A DNA stretch of 11,736 nt, from positions 1 through 11,736 of the forward strand of contig JAAELZ010000095.1 of NCBI GenBank assembly GCA_024226105.1, written 5' to 3'. Origin of the DNA: Pseudomonadota bacterium (GTDB lineage Bacteria > Pseudomonadota > Gammaproteobacteria > Arenicellales > Poriferihabitantaceae). Below the pieces are notes generated by a model. That model made no database searches, had not been told where the DNA came from, and saw only the letters and a program-made list of their open reading frames with translations. Shown here piece after piece: positions 1 through 6,230 of the stretch (positions are counted from its first letter, which is position 1; every line of letters begins with the position of its first letter). A program made the translations under genes and the position numbers.

Positions 1-330
1 AAACATCACCGGCTTTTTTGCGGTATTCCGAAGTGCTGTATGCAACACGGCCCGTTTCTCGGTGCGATTGATTTTCTCGCCTGAAAACATGTCTGCAATG
101 GCCTGGTTCAACCCCGCTTCGCGGGCCAGGGCGATCAGTAGTTCCAGTGTTTGCCGGGTTATTCTATTTTTTGAATAGTCGAGCAGAATTTGCCCCTGGC
201 TTAAGGTAAAGCGTTCGGCGCGCCCTGCGTCCTCACCAAACAGGTCGCGCATATGCAAGGTCGATATTTCATCATAGTGAGCCTGCAGCGCTTTCCATGA
301 GTCGGTTAGAGTAATTAGCGGTTTGGGCAT
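1..330 (-). CDS. pgi: Glucose-6-phosphate isomerase, N-terminal 110 codons (cut by window edge)
   Basis: Pgi interconverts glucose-6-phosphate and fructose-6-phosphate in the cytoplasm, in glycolysis and gluconeogenesis. The minus-strand translation begins MPKPLITLTDSWKALQAHYD and carries the family landmarks LLDYSKNRIT (about residues 49-58), MFSGEKINRTEKRAVLH (about 81-97) and ALRN. These match the N-terminus of gammaproteobacterial Pgi closely as I recall it. The SGEKIN.TE.RAVLH stretch is highly conserved in the family. The ATG at 328-330 is a good start because the following residues align with the usual N-terminus, although no clear Shine-Dalgarno precedes it. The remaining roughly 440 residues, including the catalytic Glu, His and Lys, lie left of the window. 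The gene is divergent from lgt, sharing a 159-bp intergenic region with it. Confidence 0.95.
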   Translation of the reverse strand, partial: MPKPLITLTDSWKALQAHYDEISTLHMRDLFGEDAGRAERFTLSQGQILLDYSKNRITRQTLELLIALAREAGLNQAIADMFSGEKINRTEKRAVLHTALRNTAKKPVMF

Positions 331-489
331 TAAACAGGGCGGGTGGAGTGATCAGAGATTTTTATCGCGTGGAGTATACCAATACTGCTCTAGCATGTGT
401 TATCCGATAGGGCTTGTAAAAAGCCACCCATCATTCCCGTTACTACGGTTAAAATCAGGCGCTATCTGTTTTTCACATGACTGCCCTGT

Positions 490-1278
490 ATGTTTATTCA
501 CCCTCAATTTGACCCGGTTGCCATCTCCATTGGCCCACTCGCCATTCGCTGGTATGGTTTGATGTATTTGTTTGCCTTTGCGGCAGCCTGGGTACTTGCG
601 ACATATCGCGCGCGGCAGCCTGAATCAGGCTGGAAGGTTGAAGAAATATCCGATCTGGTTTTCTACTGTGCGCTCGGGGTGATTCTGGGCGGCCGTCTGG
701 GTTATGCGCTGTTTTATAACTTTGCGTACTATGTTGAACACCCTCTGCAGGTATTTTATGTCTGGACGGGTGGTATGTCGTTCCACGGCGGGTTAATTGG
801 CGTGTTGATTGCGATGCTGGTGTTTGCCCGAAAAACCGGCCGGGTATTTCTACAGGTGGGTGATTTCGTCGCGCCATTGTGCGGTATCGGCATTGCGGCG
901 GTGCGTTTTTCCAATTTTATTAATCAGGAGTTGTGGGGCAGGGTCACAGATTTACCCATCGGTATGGTATTTCCGCTTGCAGGCCCTGAAGCCAGGCACC
1001 CCTCACAATTGTACGAAGTCCTTTTGGAAGGCATTGTTCTATTTATCATCGTCTGGATATACACCAATAACAAGCGGCCGTTAGGTAAGCCGTCCGGGTT
1101 GTTTCTCATTATTTACGGCATTTCGCGCTTCGGGGTTGAATTCGTGCGAGAACCGGATGCGCACCTCGGGCCGGTCGCCCTGGGCTGGATGACCATGGGG
1201 CAGCTTTTAACCCTGCCGATGATTTTTATAGGAGTTTTGTTGTTTGCCGGTGTGTTTAGCAAGGCCGCCAAACGGTAG
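490..1278 (+). CDS. lgt: Prolipoprotein diacylglyceryl transferase
   Basis: Lgt moves the diacylglyceryl group of phosphatidylglycerol onto the lipobox cysteine of prolipoproteins, the first step of lipoprotein maturation in the inner membrane. The 262-residue product has several hydrophobic membrane segments and the family signatures: FDPV..SIGPLAIRWYG (8-23), MSFHGGLIG (96-104, with H99), RFSNFINQELWGR (139-151, with R139, N142, E147), RHPSQLYE (169-176) and SRFGVEFVREPD (212-223, with R213 and E217). These correspond to the essential residues known in E. coli Lgt. One small deviation is RFSN where RLGN or RIGN is usual. The length is slightly under the E. coli protein. An in-frame TGA four codons upstream makes ATG 490 the first possible start; the Shine-Dalgarno is weak. 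thyA, the common downstream neighbour, is absent. Confidence 0.97.
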   Translation: MFIHPQFDPVAISIGPLAIRWYGLMYLFAFAAAWVLATYRARQPESGWKVEEISDLVFYCALGVILGGRLGYALFYNFAYYVEHPLQVFYVWTGGMSFHGGLIGVLIAMLVFARKTGRVFLQVGDFVAPLCGIGIAAVRFSNFINQELWGRVTDLPIGMVFPLAGPEARHPSQLYEVLLEGIVLFIIVWIYTNNKRPLGKPSGLFLIIYGISRFGVEFVREPDAHLGPVALGWMTMGQLLTLPMIFIGVLLFAGVFSKAAKR

Positions 1279-1293
1279 CTCAAGGCGAGATAC

Positions 1294-1336
1294 GAACCAC
1301 ATTGCACCTTTCATCGGCTTGAACAGGGTGTGGTTC
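1294..1336 (+). repeat. Inverted repeat just downstream of lgt
   Basis: GAACCACA at 1294-1301 is perfectly complementary to TGTGGTTC at 1329-1336, starting 16 nt past the lgt stop. The 27-nt loop and lack of a following T-run argue against a classical terminator. It may be a transcript 3'-end stabiliser or chance. The right part overlaps the end of the first direct repeat copy. Confidence 0.35.
1305..1328. repeat. Imperfect direct repeat, copy 1
   Basis: CACCTTTCATCGGCTTGAAC plus AGGG matches the copy at 1724-1746 in about 21 of 24 positions with one single-base gap, including 11 identical bases, CTTGAACAGGG. Both copies are followed by a TGTGG. The two copies are about 419 bp apart and bracket the small ORFs and terminator. 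Confidence 0.45.
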
Positions 1337-1361
1337 ACGGCATCCTACTGGGGAAGCTCAT

Positions 1362-1463
1362 ATGAAGCACATCCAGTTTCGTGAAGAGTCTCGTTACCCC
1401 CCGGTTACTACTATTGAGCCGATTTCCCTGATTTGGGCGATGATAACTGGAAGTGTTTCGTAA
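1362..1463 (+). CDS. Candidate small ORF, 33 codons, unknown
   Basis: An ATG preceded by GGGGA at a spacing of about 7 nt opens a 33-codon frame starting MKHIQFREESRY and ending in a hydrophobic SLIWAMITGSVS stretch before TAA. I recognise no family. The same frame reopens at 1482 after this single stop, so it could be a real small protein, half of a decayed gene, or chance. Support is limited to the ribosome-binding-like sequence and frame continuity. Confidence 0.2.
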   Translation: MKHIQFREESRYPPVTTIEPISLIWAMITGSVS

Positions 1464-1481
1464 ACTCAACTTGCGACCGTG

Positions 1482-1598
1482 ATGCCGGCGAATGTGCTGT
1501 CTTCAGGAAACAGTGAAAATGCGTTATTTTTATGGGTGAGAGTGGAGGTTTTGGCCAGGCGAATGATGAACCTTTCGTCTAAGTCAGTTAGTCTTTAA
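1482..1598 (+). CDS. Candidate small ORF, 38 codons, unknown
   Basis: This frame starts MPANVLSSGNSENALFLWVR and ends with TAA 17 nt before the terminator hairpin at 1616. It is in the same frame as the ORF at 1362-1463, with one TAA between them. No family is recognised and no clear Shine-Dalgarno is present. The placement just before a terminator is the only circumstantial support; chance is quite possible. Confidence 0.15.
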   Translation: MPANVLSSGNSENALFLWVRVEVLARRMMNLSSKSVSL

Positions 1599-1615
1599 GG
1601 CGATAAAGCGATAAG

Positions 1616-1642
1616 AAGGGCGCCTTTTGGGCACCCTTTTTT
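1616..1642 (+). terminator. Rho-independent terminator (candidate)
   Basis: The arms AAGGGCGCC (1616-1624) and GGCACCCTT (1630-1638) pair over nine positions with one C-A mismatch around the loop TTTTG. The T-run 1637-1642 follows directly. It would end plus-strand transcripts from lgt or from a short transcript in the intergenic region, and would insulate the kinase gene downstream. Confidence 0.7.
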
Positions 1643-1684
1643 GTCTGTATTGTTTAGAATACAACCGTTAGCCGGTTCTTTCAC

Positions 1685-1720
1685 GTAATTCAGGGTGCAC
1701 TGGTTCGCCTCTGGAATTAC
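1685..1720. repeat. Imperfect palindrome upstream of the kinase gene
   Basis: GTAATTCAG (1685-1693) is complementary to CTGGAATTAC (1711-1720) with one bulged G, giving a 9-bp stem and 17-nt loop. The right arm and loop include GGTTCGCCTCTGGAA (1702-1716), whose reverse complement recurs exactly in the nrdJ leader at 10627-10641. It could be a regulator-binding palindrome for the kinase gene or part of an older element. Confidence 0.4.
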
Positions 1721-1723
1721 CAA

Positions 1724-1746
1724 CAGCTTTGATCACTTGAACAGGG
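1724..1746. repeat. Imperfect direct repeat, copy 2
   Basis: CAGCTTTGATCACTTGAACA plus GGG is the partner of the repeat at 1305-1328. The TTGAAC within it could also serve as the -35 element of a weak promoter with TGTAGT at 1760-1765. Confidence 0.45.
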
Positions 1747-1809
1747 ATACATTGTGTGGTGTAGTTGGTTTAGCAATATCAGGAGCGAAGGTGTGTCGGG
1801 CCGCGTAAA

Positions 1810-2835
1810 ATGAAAGGGAGTTCCCAGTCCCGATTTAAGCTATCTCTAAAGCCCTCAGGATTTCCCCTGCGGGTTTTTATCGTCTCCATACTTGGTGTGG
1901 GTGCGACGGCTATTGTGCTTGGGCACCAGCCCAATGCCTTTGCTCTGCTGATGGTATTACTTTCGGTCGTCCTGATTATATTGCTGGTTTACCTGTTGTA
2001 TCCGGCGCTAAGCAGCCTGGGCCTTGGGCATGGGCTGGCTCTGGCATGGTACGCGTGTATGCTGGTGCCGGGAATTATTTTCCTAATGCTCCCCTGGATT
2101 CAAACTCTGGTGTCAGATACCTGGTTTGGGGCTATTGACCATGAAACAACCCGGGTTTACCTCTGGACAATGGGCCTGTTCGTTATCCCTATTGTGCTCG
2201 GTGTCGAGCAACTGGTCTTTGCGCAGTCTGAAGTCGAAATTCTGGAAAAGGAGCACGAAGTTTCAGATCTTGATTTTCGCATACGACCACATTTTTTCTT
2301 CAACAGCCTCAATAGCGTGGCGAGTTTGATTGTAGTTGACCCTTTGCGCGCTGAGGAGGGCCTACTGGATCTGGCGGACATGTTTCGTATTATCCTCACC
2401 GATAAACGAAAGCTGGTGCCCTTCAGCGCTGAATATGAGATGGCATTCAAGTATATGACGCTTGAGAAGATGCGTCTTGGGGACAGGCTGAAAGACGACT
2501 GGCAGATCAATGACATTGATGAAACCATACTGTTGCCAATCCTGACCCTGCAACCCCTGATTGAGAATGCGATTTATCACGGCATTGAAACCCGGTTAAC
2601 GGGAGGCAAGGTTTCAATTAAGGCACGACAGAGTCGCAATAATCTGTATATTACGATTATTAATCCTAAGCCGGAGGTTGGAAAAAATGTCAGAAAAGGA
2701 AACCAGATTGCGCGCGAAAACCTGGAAAACCGTTTTCGACATCTGTACAAGGGCGAGGCCTCGATCTCTTATGTTGAGACCGATAATTTTTATACGGTGA
2801 CGATAAAAGTACCCGCACACATGACAATGACTTAG
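1810..2835 (+). CDS. AlgZ/FimS-like (LytS-type) membrane sensor histidine kinase
   Basis: The 341-residue product has about four hydrophobic segments in residues 20-135, a short linker likely to form a coiled coil (about 138-155), then a His_kinase domain of the LytS/YehU/AlgZ type. The RPHFFFNSLNS motif (159-169) puts the predicted phospho-acceptor at H161. The ATPase N-box is LQPLIENAIYHGIE (247-260, N253). The expected glycine-rich G-box is replaced by GNQIARENLENRF (297-309), as in Pseudomonas AlgZ/FimS, which is known for atypical kinase motifs. AlgZ normally pairs with the response regulator AlgR in control of pili and alginate, but no LytTR regulator lies beside it: rpsU follows. The first usable start is ATG 1810, yet no Shine-Dalgarno is properly spaced; an AGGAG at 1781-1785 instead fits a 5-codon GTG frame ending just before this ATG. 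The role is inferred from family only. Confidence 0.85.
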   Translation: MKGSSQSRFKLSLKPSGFPLRVFIVSILGVGATAIVLGHQPNAFALLMVLLSVVLIILLVYLLYPALSSLGLGHGLALAWYACMLVPGIIFLMLPWIQTLVSDTWFGAIDHETTRVYLWTMGLFVIPIVLGVEQLVFAQSEVEILEKEHEVSDLDFRIRPHFFFNSLNSVASLIVVDPLRAEEGLLDLADMFRIILTDKRKLVPFSAEYEMAFKYMTLEKMRLGDRLKDDWQINDIDETILLPILTLQPLIENAIYHGIETRLTGGKVSIKARQSRNNLYITIINPKPEVGKNVRKGNQIARENLENRFRHLYKGEASISYVETDNFYTVTIKVPAHMTMT

Positions 2836-2895
2836 GGATTCGGTCACCAACCATGCCAGGCTGAAAAAATAGCCCGAAATTATCATTTTGATGAC

Positions 2896-2924
2896 TATAC
2901 AAGTGATTTTTGAGGCGTTAGAAT
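2896..2924 (+). promoter_or_regulatory. Probable sigma-70 promoter of rpsU
   Basis: TATACA (2896-2901), a 17-bp spacer, and TAGAAT (2919-2924) lie 36 bp before the rpsU start. The -10 matches five of six and the -35 four of six consensus bases. Confidence 0.5.
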
Positions 2925-2960
2925 ACGCACCCTTTTTCGAAAACACTACGGAGTCACACT

Positions 2961-3176
2961 ATGCCGAGCATCCGCGTAAGGCAAGATGATTATTTTGATG
3001 TTGTATTAAGACGTTTTCGCCGTTCGTGCGAACGCGCAGGTGTGTTCACTGAATCACGTCGTCGTGAATTCTATGAGAAGCCTACCGCTGTTAAAAAGCG
3101 TGAGAAGGCGGCCTCTGTTCGTCGCGAAATGAAGCGTGCCTCTCGTGGCCGCATTCGTCGCAGGCACACCTGCTAG
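2961..3176 (+). CDS. rpsU: 30S ribosomal protein bS21 (divergent copy)
   Basis: bS21 is a small basic protein of the 30S subunit near the anti-Shine-Dalgarno end of 16S rRNA, needed for initiation on natural mRNAs. The 71 residues match family length and carry [20 protein letters not shown] (12-31) and [20 protein letters not shown] (33-52). It departs from the usual gammaproteobacterial form: the start is [10 protein letters not shown] rather than V.ENEPFDVA, and the tail ends RRRHTC instead of the common RLY. A well-placed GGAG (2950-2953) 7 nt before the ATG and a promoter upstream support expression. In E. coli and Pseudomonas rpsU heads an operon with dnaG and rpoD. Here yqeY follows, but dnaG and rpoD do not, so this could be a second S21 paralogue or a rearranged operon. 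Confidence 0.92.
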   Translation: MPSIRVRQDDYFDVVLRRFRRSCERAGVFTESRRREFYEKPTAVKKREKAASVRREMKRASRGRIRRRHTC

Positions 3177-3227
3177 TATACGGGACCTTTTTTATTCTAG
3201 AAGGCAGACACTGAGTACAGTCCCCGC

Positions 3228-3250
3228 TTACCCAAAGGGTAACAACTGTT
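3228..3250 (+). terminator. Weak hairpin with T-run between rpsU and yqeY
   Basis: TTACCC (3228-3233), AAA loop, GGGTAA (3237-3242) form a perfect 6-bp stem, followed after CAACTG by a run of five T. The gap before the T-run makes it a poor terminator; it could act as a partial attenuator lowering yqeY expression relative to rpsU. Confidence 0.25.
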
Positions 3251-3349
3251 TTTATCTCGTGTGTGCCTGCAGAACGCCAATAGAAGTGCCCGGCAGTTTT
3301 CCTCTTTCGAACCACTATCCGGTTCACGATTTAATAAATACCTAGATCT

Positions 3350-3796
3350 ATGTCTTTAAAGCAGGCTATTGCGGATGATATGAAATCCGCCATGCGTGAG
3401 CGAGATTCAGTGCGCCTGGAGGCAGTACGTATGTTGCGTGCCGCAATTCAGCGCAAAGAAGTTGATGATCAGACCGAACTGGACGATGCGGGTGTGCTGG
3501 CCATTGTGCAAAAAATGGTGAAGCAATCCTGTGAGTCTATAAAGCAGTTTACTTCGGGTGATCGGTTGGACCTGGTTGAAAAAGAACAGGCCAGCCTGGA
3601 ACATATCAAAGTTTATTTGCCCGCCCAGTTATCTGAAGAACAGGTTCAGACATTTATTCAGCAAGCCATTACTGAAACCGGCGCAGCAAGTCCCGGTGAC
3701 ATGGGTAAGGTTATGGGCTGGTTGAAACCCAGACTCAATGGCCAGGCGGATATGGGCCAGGTGAGTCAACAGGTAAAAGTGAGCTTAAACAGCTAG
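3350..3796 (+). CDS. yqeY: GatB/YqeY domain protein
   Basis: The 148-residue cytosolic protein starts MSLKQAIADDMKSAMRERDS and continues RLEAVRMLRAAIQRKEVDD, the standard N-terminal pattern of the YqeY family. The C-terminal half has the typical YLPAQLSEEQV (about 91-101) and GDMGKVMGWLKPRLNGQADM (116-135) blocks. The family resembles the C-terminal tRNA-binding part of the GatB amidotransferase subunit, but its exact task is not settled. rpsU-yqeY is a known pairing; in Pseudomonas dnaG and rpoD come next, which they do not here. The start aligns with the family N-terminus despite a weak Shine-Dalgarno. The length is normal. Confidence 0.93.
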   Translation: MSLKQAIADDMKSAMRERDSVRLEAVRMLRAAIQRKEVDDQTELDDAGVLAIVQKMVKQSCESIKQFTSGDRLDLVEKEQASLEHIKVYLPAQLSEEQVQTFIQQAITETGAASPGDMGKVMGWLKPRLNGQADMGQVSQQVKVSLNS

Positions 3797-3894
3797 CGTC
3801 TCCGCTGTTACGGGTTTTGGTGCTGCCTGGTTCAGTGCCGGCTCATCATGATTGAGTCAAACTCTCCCCAGTTTTAACCCGGACTGATTATTCC

Positions 3895-4656
3895 ATGCGA
3901 TCACGTTTTTTGTTAGCGGGCTTTGCTGCCCTACTCTTCAGCAGTTTTTTGCAAAATGTATTCGCCGGTGAACGCCTGCAATACAATGTGAGCCAGGCCA
4001 ATACACAGGAGCGCATCACCATATATGTGCAGGGCTCGCAGGCCAGAATCCTGAGTTCCGCCAATCAGGCAGCGGCACTCATTTATAATGCTGATAGTCG
4101 ACAGATTCACATTCTCGACCACCCTGACAAATCTATTACTACACTGGATCAAGCCTCTCTGGAACAACTCGCATCGATGGCCCGGAGCATGGGTGAAATC
4201 GCGCAATCGCAGGGTGGTGTTCTGGGTGATATCTTCAAGACCTTTGGCCTGGAGAATGACATGGGAGAGTCTGCACAGATTGAAATTAAAACCCTGAGCG
4301 GTGAGAAAAAATATTCCGGGCAGGTATGTCGGATCCAGCAGGTGTTTAGCGACGGGCAGCTTAGTACGCAGATTTGCCTGGCGAAGAATTTGCGTATGCA
4401 GCCTGCGGAGAAAAAAACCCTGGATAGCCTGGTCAATTTCGCACAATTACTGCTGCGTCAGGGAGAAGTAATACTGGCGCAGTTTAATTTACCCATTCCA
4501 CTGCTTTCCGATGAGCCTCTGAGCGGCACTCCGGTTTTTATCGAAGATATTTCCAGTAATACCACCGCGACCTTGACCGGTTTCAAGCAGATGGAGTTAC
4601 TGGCCCGGCAGTTTATTTTACCGGAAGGGTATAGTCGCAGGGTGTTGAGTCTTTAG
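3895..4656 (+). CDS. Exported protein of unknown function, DUF4412-like
   Basis: The 253-residue product has a clear Sec signal peptide: RSR, a hydrophobic core to about residue 20, and a likely cut after NVFA (24). There is no lipobox and no later membrane segment, so it should be periplasmic. The first half reads as alternating strands, with an ILSSANQAAALIYNADSRQI stretch (52-71), then HILDHPDKSITTLDQ. This resembles the pattern of DUF4412 proteins, in which a 'diagnostic' strand pair is followed by a 'dh..K.y..l' line. C145 and C161 are the only cysteines and could form a disulphide. Function is unknown. It takes the place that dnaG holds after yqeY in Pseudomonas, 98 bp past yqeY and with a poor Shine-Dalgarno. 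It is convergent with lpd. The family assignment is by pattern only. Confidence 0.8.
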   Translation: MRSRFLLAGFAALLFSSFLQNVFAGERLQYNVSQANTQERITIYVQGSQARILSSANQAAALIYNADSRQIHILDHPDKSITTLDQASLEQLASMARSMGEIAQSQGGVLGDIFKTFGLENDMGESAQIEIKTLSGEKKYSGQVCRIQQVFSDGQLSTQICLAKNLRMQPAEKKTLDSLVNFAQLLLRQGEVILAQFNLPIPLLSDEPLSGTPVFIEDISSNTTATLTGFKQMELLARQFILPEGYSRRVLSL

Positions 4657-4668
4657 CCATCAATTCCA

Positions 4669-4756
4669 GGCGAGCCTTCGGCTTGCCGACGGGGCTAAAG
4701 CCCCATTTTCATTCGTGCCTACGAGACGTCTGAAGGAGCCGGGACTTTAGTCCTGG
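4669..4756. repeat. REP/BIME-like cluster of three stem-loops between convergent genes
   Basis: Stem-loop 1 is GGCGAGCC-TTC-GGCTTGCC (4669-4687). Stem-loop 2 is GGGGCT-AA-AGCCCC (4691-4704). Stem-loop 3 is CCGGGACT-TT-AGTCCTGG (4739-4756). The reverse complement of stem-loop 3 matches stem-loop 2 at 11 of 14 positions around a shared CTAAAG core, and one G-C pair is replaced by an A-T pair on both sides. They are thus two inverted copies of one stem, with the palindrome AGACGTCT (4724-4731) between them. This layout is typical of bacterial interspersed palindromic elements. It probably also acts as a barrier between the converging transcripts. Confidence 0.55.
4691..4709 (+). terminator. Probable terminator of the exported-protein gene
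   Basis: GGGGCTAAAGCCCC forms a compact GC-rich stem and is followed by ATTTT, 35 bp past the stop codon at 4654-4656. The T-run is short, so termination may be partial; the stem is also part of the REP-like cluster. Confidence 0.5.
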
Positions 4757-4781
4757 TATGACGCAACAAAGGCAAAGCCCT

Positions 4782-6218
4782 TCAATTCATCTTATGAATT
4801 GCTTCCTTGTGTACGTTGAGGGCGGCTTCTTTTAGGGCTTCGCTCAGGCTTGGGTGGCTGTGAATCGTGCGCCCGAGGTCTTCAGCACTGCCCTGGTACT
4901 GCATTGCAAATACCGCTTCGGCGAGCAATTCGGAGGCGTGTTCTCCGATAATATGCGTGCCCAGAATACGATCCGTTTTCTTATCCGATAAAACCTTGCT
5001 CATACCGTCTGTATGTCCTGAAGCTTGTGCGCGGCCGCTTGCGGCAAAGGGAAAGTGGCCTTTATTAAAGTCGGTGCCCGCTTCTTTGAGCTCAGCCTCC
5101 GTTTTGCCGATCCAGGCTATTTCAGGATGGGTGTAAATTACCGATGGTATGCACTCAAGATCAAGAGAGAAAGTTTTTCCCGAGGCAATACTTTCCGCTA
5201 CCAGTACACCTTCCTCAGAACCTTTGTGTGCCAGCATCGGGCCACGTACCACATCCCCGATAGCCCACACGCCCGGCGCGTTGGTTTGACAATATTCGTT
5301 CACCACGATTTTGCCCTGCGGTGAAGTTTCAATTTCGCAGTCAGGTGCCAGCACACCGTCGAGGTTGGCTTTGCGCCCGACCATCACGGCAATTTTGTCT
5401 GCGTCAATCTGCACGCTTTCACCCTTGAGTTCATAGTCAACGGTTACGCTGCTTTTATTGGCGGTATAGGTGCTGACCCTGGCACCCAGAATGATATTGA
5501 GGCCCTGTTTTTTAAACTGCCTTGCGGCTTCACGTGCCACCTGTGCATCCACCATCGGCAGCAGGGTGTCCATCGCTTCGAGTATCGTCACTTTCGCCCC
5601 GAGACGCGCCCATACACTCCCCAGTTCAAGCCCGATCACGCCTGCTCCGACGATCAACAGGTGTTCCGGTGTGCTTTTGAGCGCCAGGGTATCGGCTGAA
5701 TCAAGAACTTTTTTGTGATCAAATTTAAAGCCGGGCAACTCAATGGGGGTCGATCCAGTGGCAATAATGACATTTTTACCCACCAGGGTATTATTGATCT
5801 TGCCGGATTTCAGGTCCATTACCGCAACCTGGCGAGAGGGGAGAACGCGCCCTTTACCGTGAACAAAGGTAATTTTGTTGGCCTTAAATAACTGACCGAT
5901 TCCGCTGGTCAGTTTATTTACCACCGCATCTTTACGTGATTGCATGGTTTTTACGTTCATCTCAGGCGCGCCGACGCTTATGCCGTGCTGCTCAAGACCG
6001 CTTTGTGTCTGTGCGTAAAGAGCCGAGGATTCGAGCAGGGCCTTGGAGGGAATACAGCCGACATTCAGGCAGGTTCCGCCCGGAGAAGGCTCGCCCTGCT
6101 GGTTCGTCCAGTTATCGATACAGGCGGTTTTCAGGCCCAGTTGTGCGCAGCGTATCGCCGCGACGTAACCCGCAGGCCCCGCGCCAATAACGATTACATC
6201 GAAGTTATCATTTTCCAT
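4782..6218 (-). CDS. lpd: Dihydrolipoyl dehydrogenase (E3)
   Basis: E3 is a flavoprotein that reoxidises the dihydrolipoyl groups of E2 and reduces NAD+. The 478 residues show the FAD motif VIVIGAGPAGYVA (8-20), the redox disulphide GGTCLNVGCIPSK (47-59, C50 and C55), the NAD motif LLIVGAGVIGLELGSVWARL (187-206), the second FAD motif WAIGDVV (318-324), and the C-terminal HSHPSLSE with the His-Glu pair H455 and E460. Length and order are normal for the family. It is the last gene of sucA-sucB-lpd, 12 nt after sucB, so its main partner should be 2-oxoglutarate dehydrogenase (as LpdG in Pseudomonas). It may also serve pyruvate dehydrogenase and the glycine cleavage system. sucC and sucD do not follow. 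Confidence 0.97.
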   Translation of the reverse strand: MENDNFDVIVIGAGPAGYVAAIRCAQLGLKTACIDNWTNQQGEPSPGGTCLNVGCIPSKALLESSALYAQTQSGLEQHGISVGAPEMNVKTMQSRKDAVVNKLTSGIGQLFKANKITFVHGKGRVLPSRQVAVMDLKSGKINNTLVGKNVIIATGSTPIELPGFKFDHKKVLDSADTLALKSTPEHLLIVGAGVIGLELGSVWARLGAKVTILEAMDTLLPMVDAQVAREAARQFKKQGLNIILGARVSTYTANKSSVTVDYELKGESVQIDADKIAVMVGRKANLDGVLAPDCEIETSPQGKIVVNEYCQTNAPGVWAIGDVVRGPMLAHKGSEEGVLVAESIASGKTFSLDLECIPSVIYTHPEIAWIGKTEAELKEAGTDFNKGHFPFAASGRAQASGHTDGMSKVLSDKKTDRILGTHIIGEHASELLAEAVFAMQYQGSAEDLGRTIHSHPSLSEALKEAALNVHKEAIHKMN

Positions 6219-6230
6219 TCGTCTATCCGC

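Larger units (their letters stand above)
1279..1809. other. 531-bp intergenic region between lgt and the sensor kinase gene
   Basis: There is no gene of convincing length here. From left to right it holds: an 8-bp inverted repeat just after lgt (GAACCACA 1294-1301 with TGTGGTTC 1329-1336); the first copy of an imperfect 24-bp direct repeat (1305-1328); two small ORFs in one frame (1362-1463 and 1482-1598); a terminator-like hairpin with T6 (1616-1642); an imperfect palindrome (1685-1693 with 1711-1720); the second direct repeat copy (1724-1746); and a weak promoter candidate TTGAAC (1737-1742)-N17-TGTAGT (1760-1765). The terminator sits about 340 nt past lgt, so either lgt has a long 3' tail or a separate short transcript ends there. 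No tRNA or known riboswitch was recognised. Confidence 0.6.

Noticed and set aside
323..562. 79-codon plus-strand frame overlapping the lgt start
   Set aside because: It overlaps the start of pgi on the other strand and the start of lgt in another frame, and its composition (many Cys, Ser, Pro) is not protein-like.
1440..1642. CsrB/RsmY-type regulatory RNA ending at the terminator
   Set aside because: Only a few GGA motifs are present, they are not in repeated hairpin loops, and no promoter was recognised.
3160..3193. GCAGG-CACA-CCTGC hairpin at the rpsU stop as a terminator
   Set aside because: The hairpin overlaps the last codons and the T-run starts about 15 nt later, too far for a normal intrinsic terminator.
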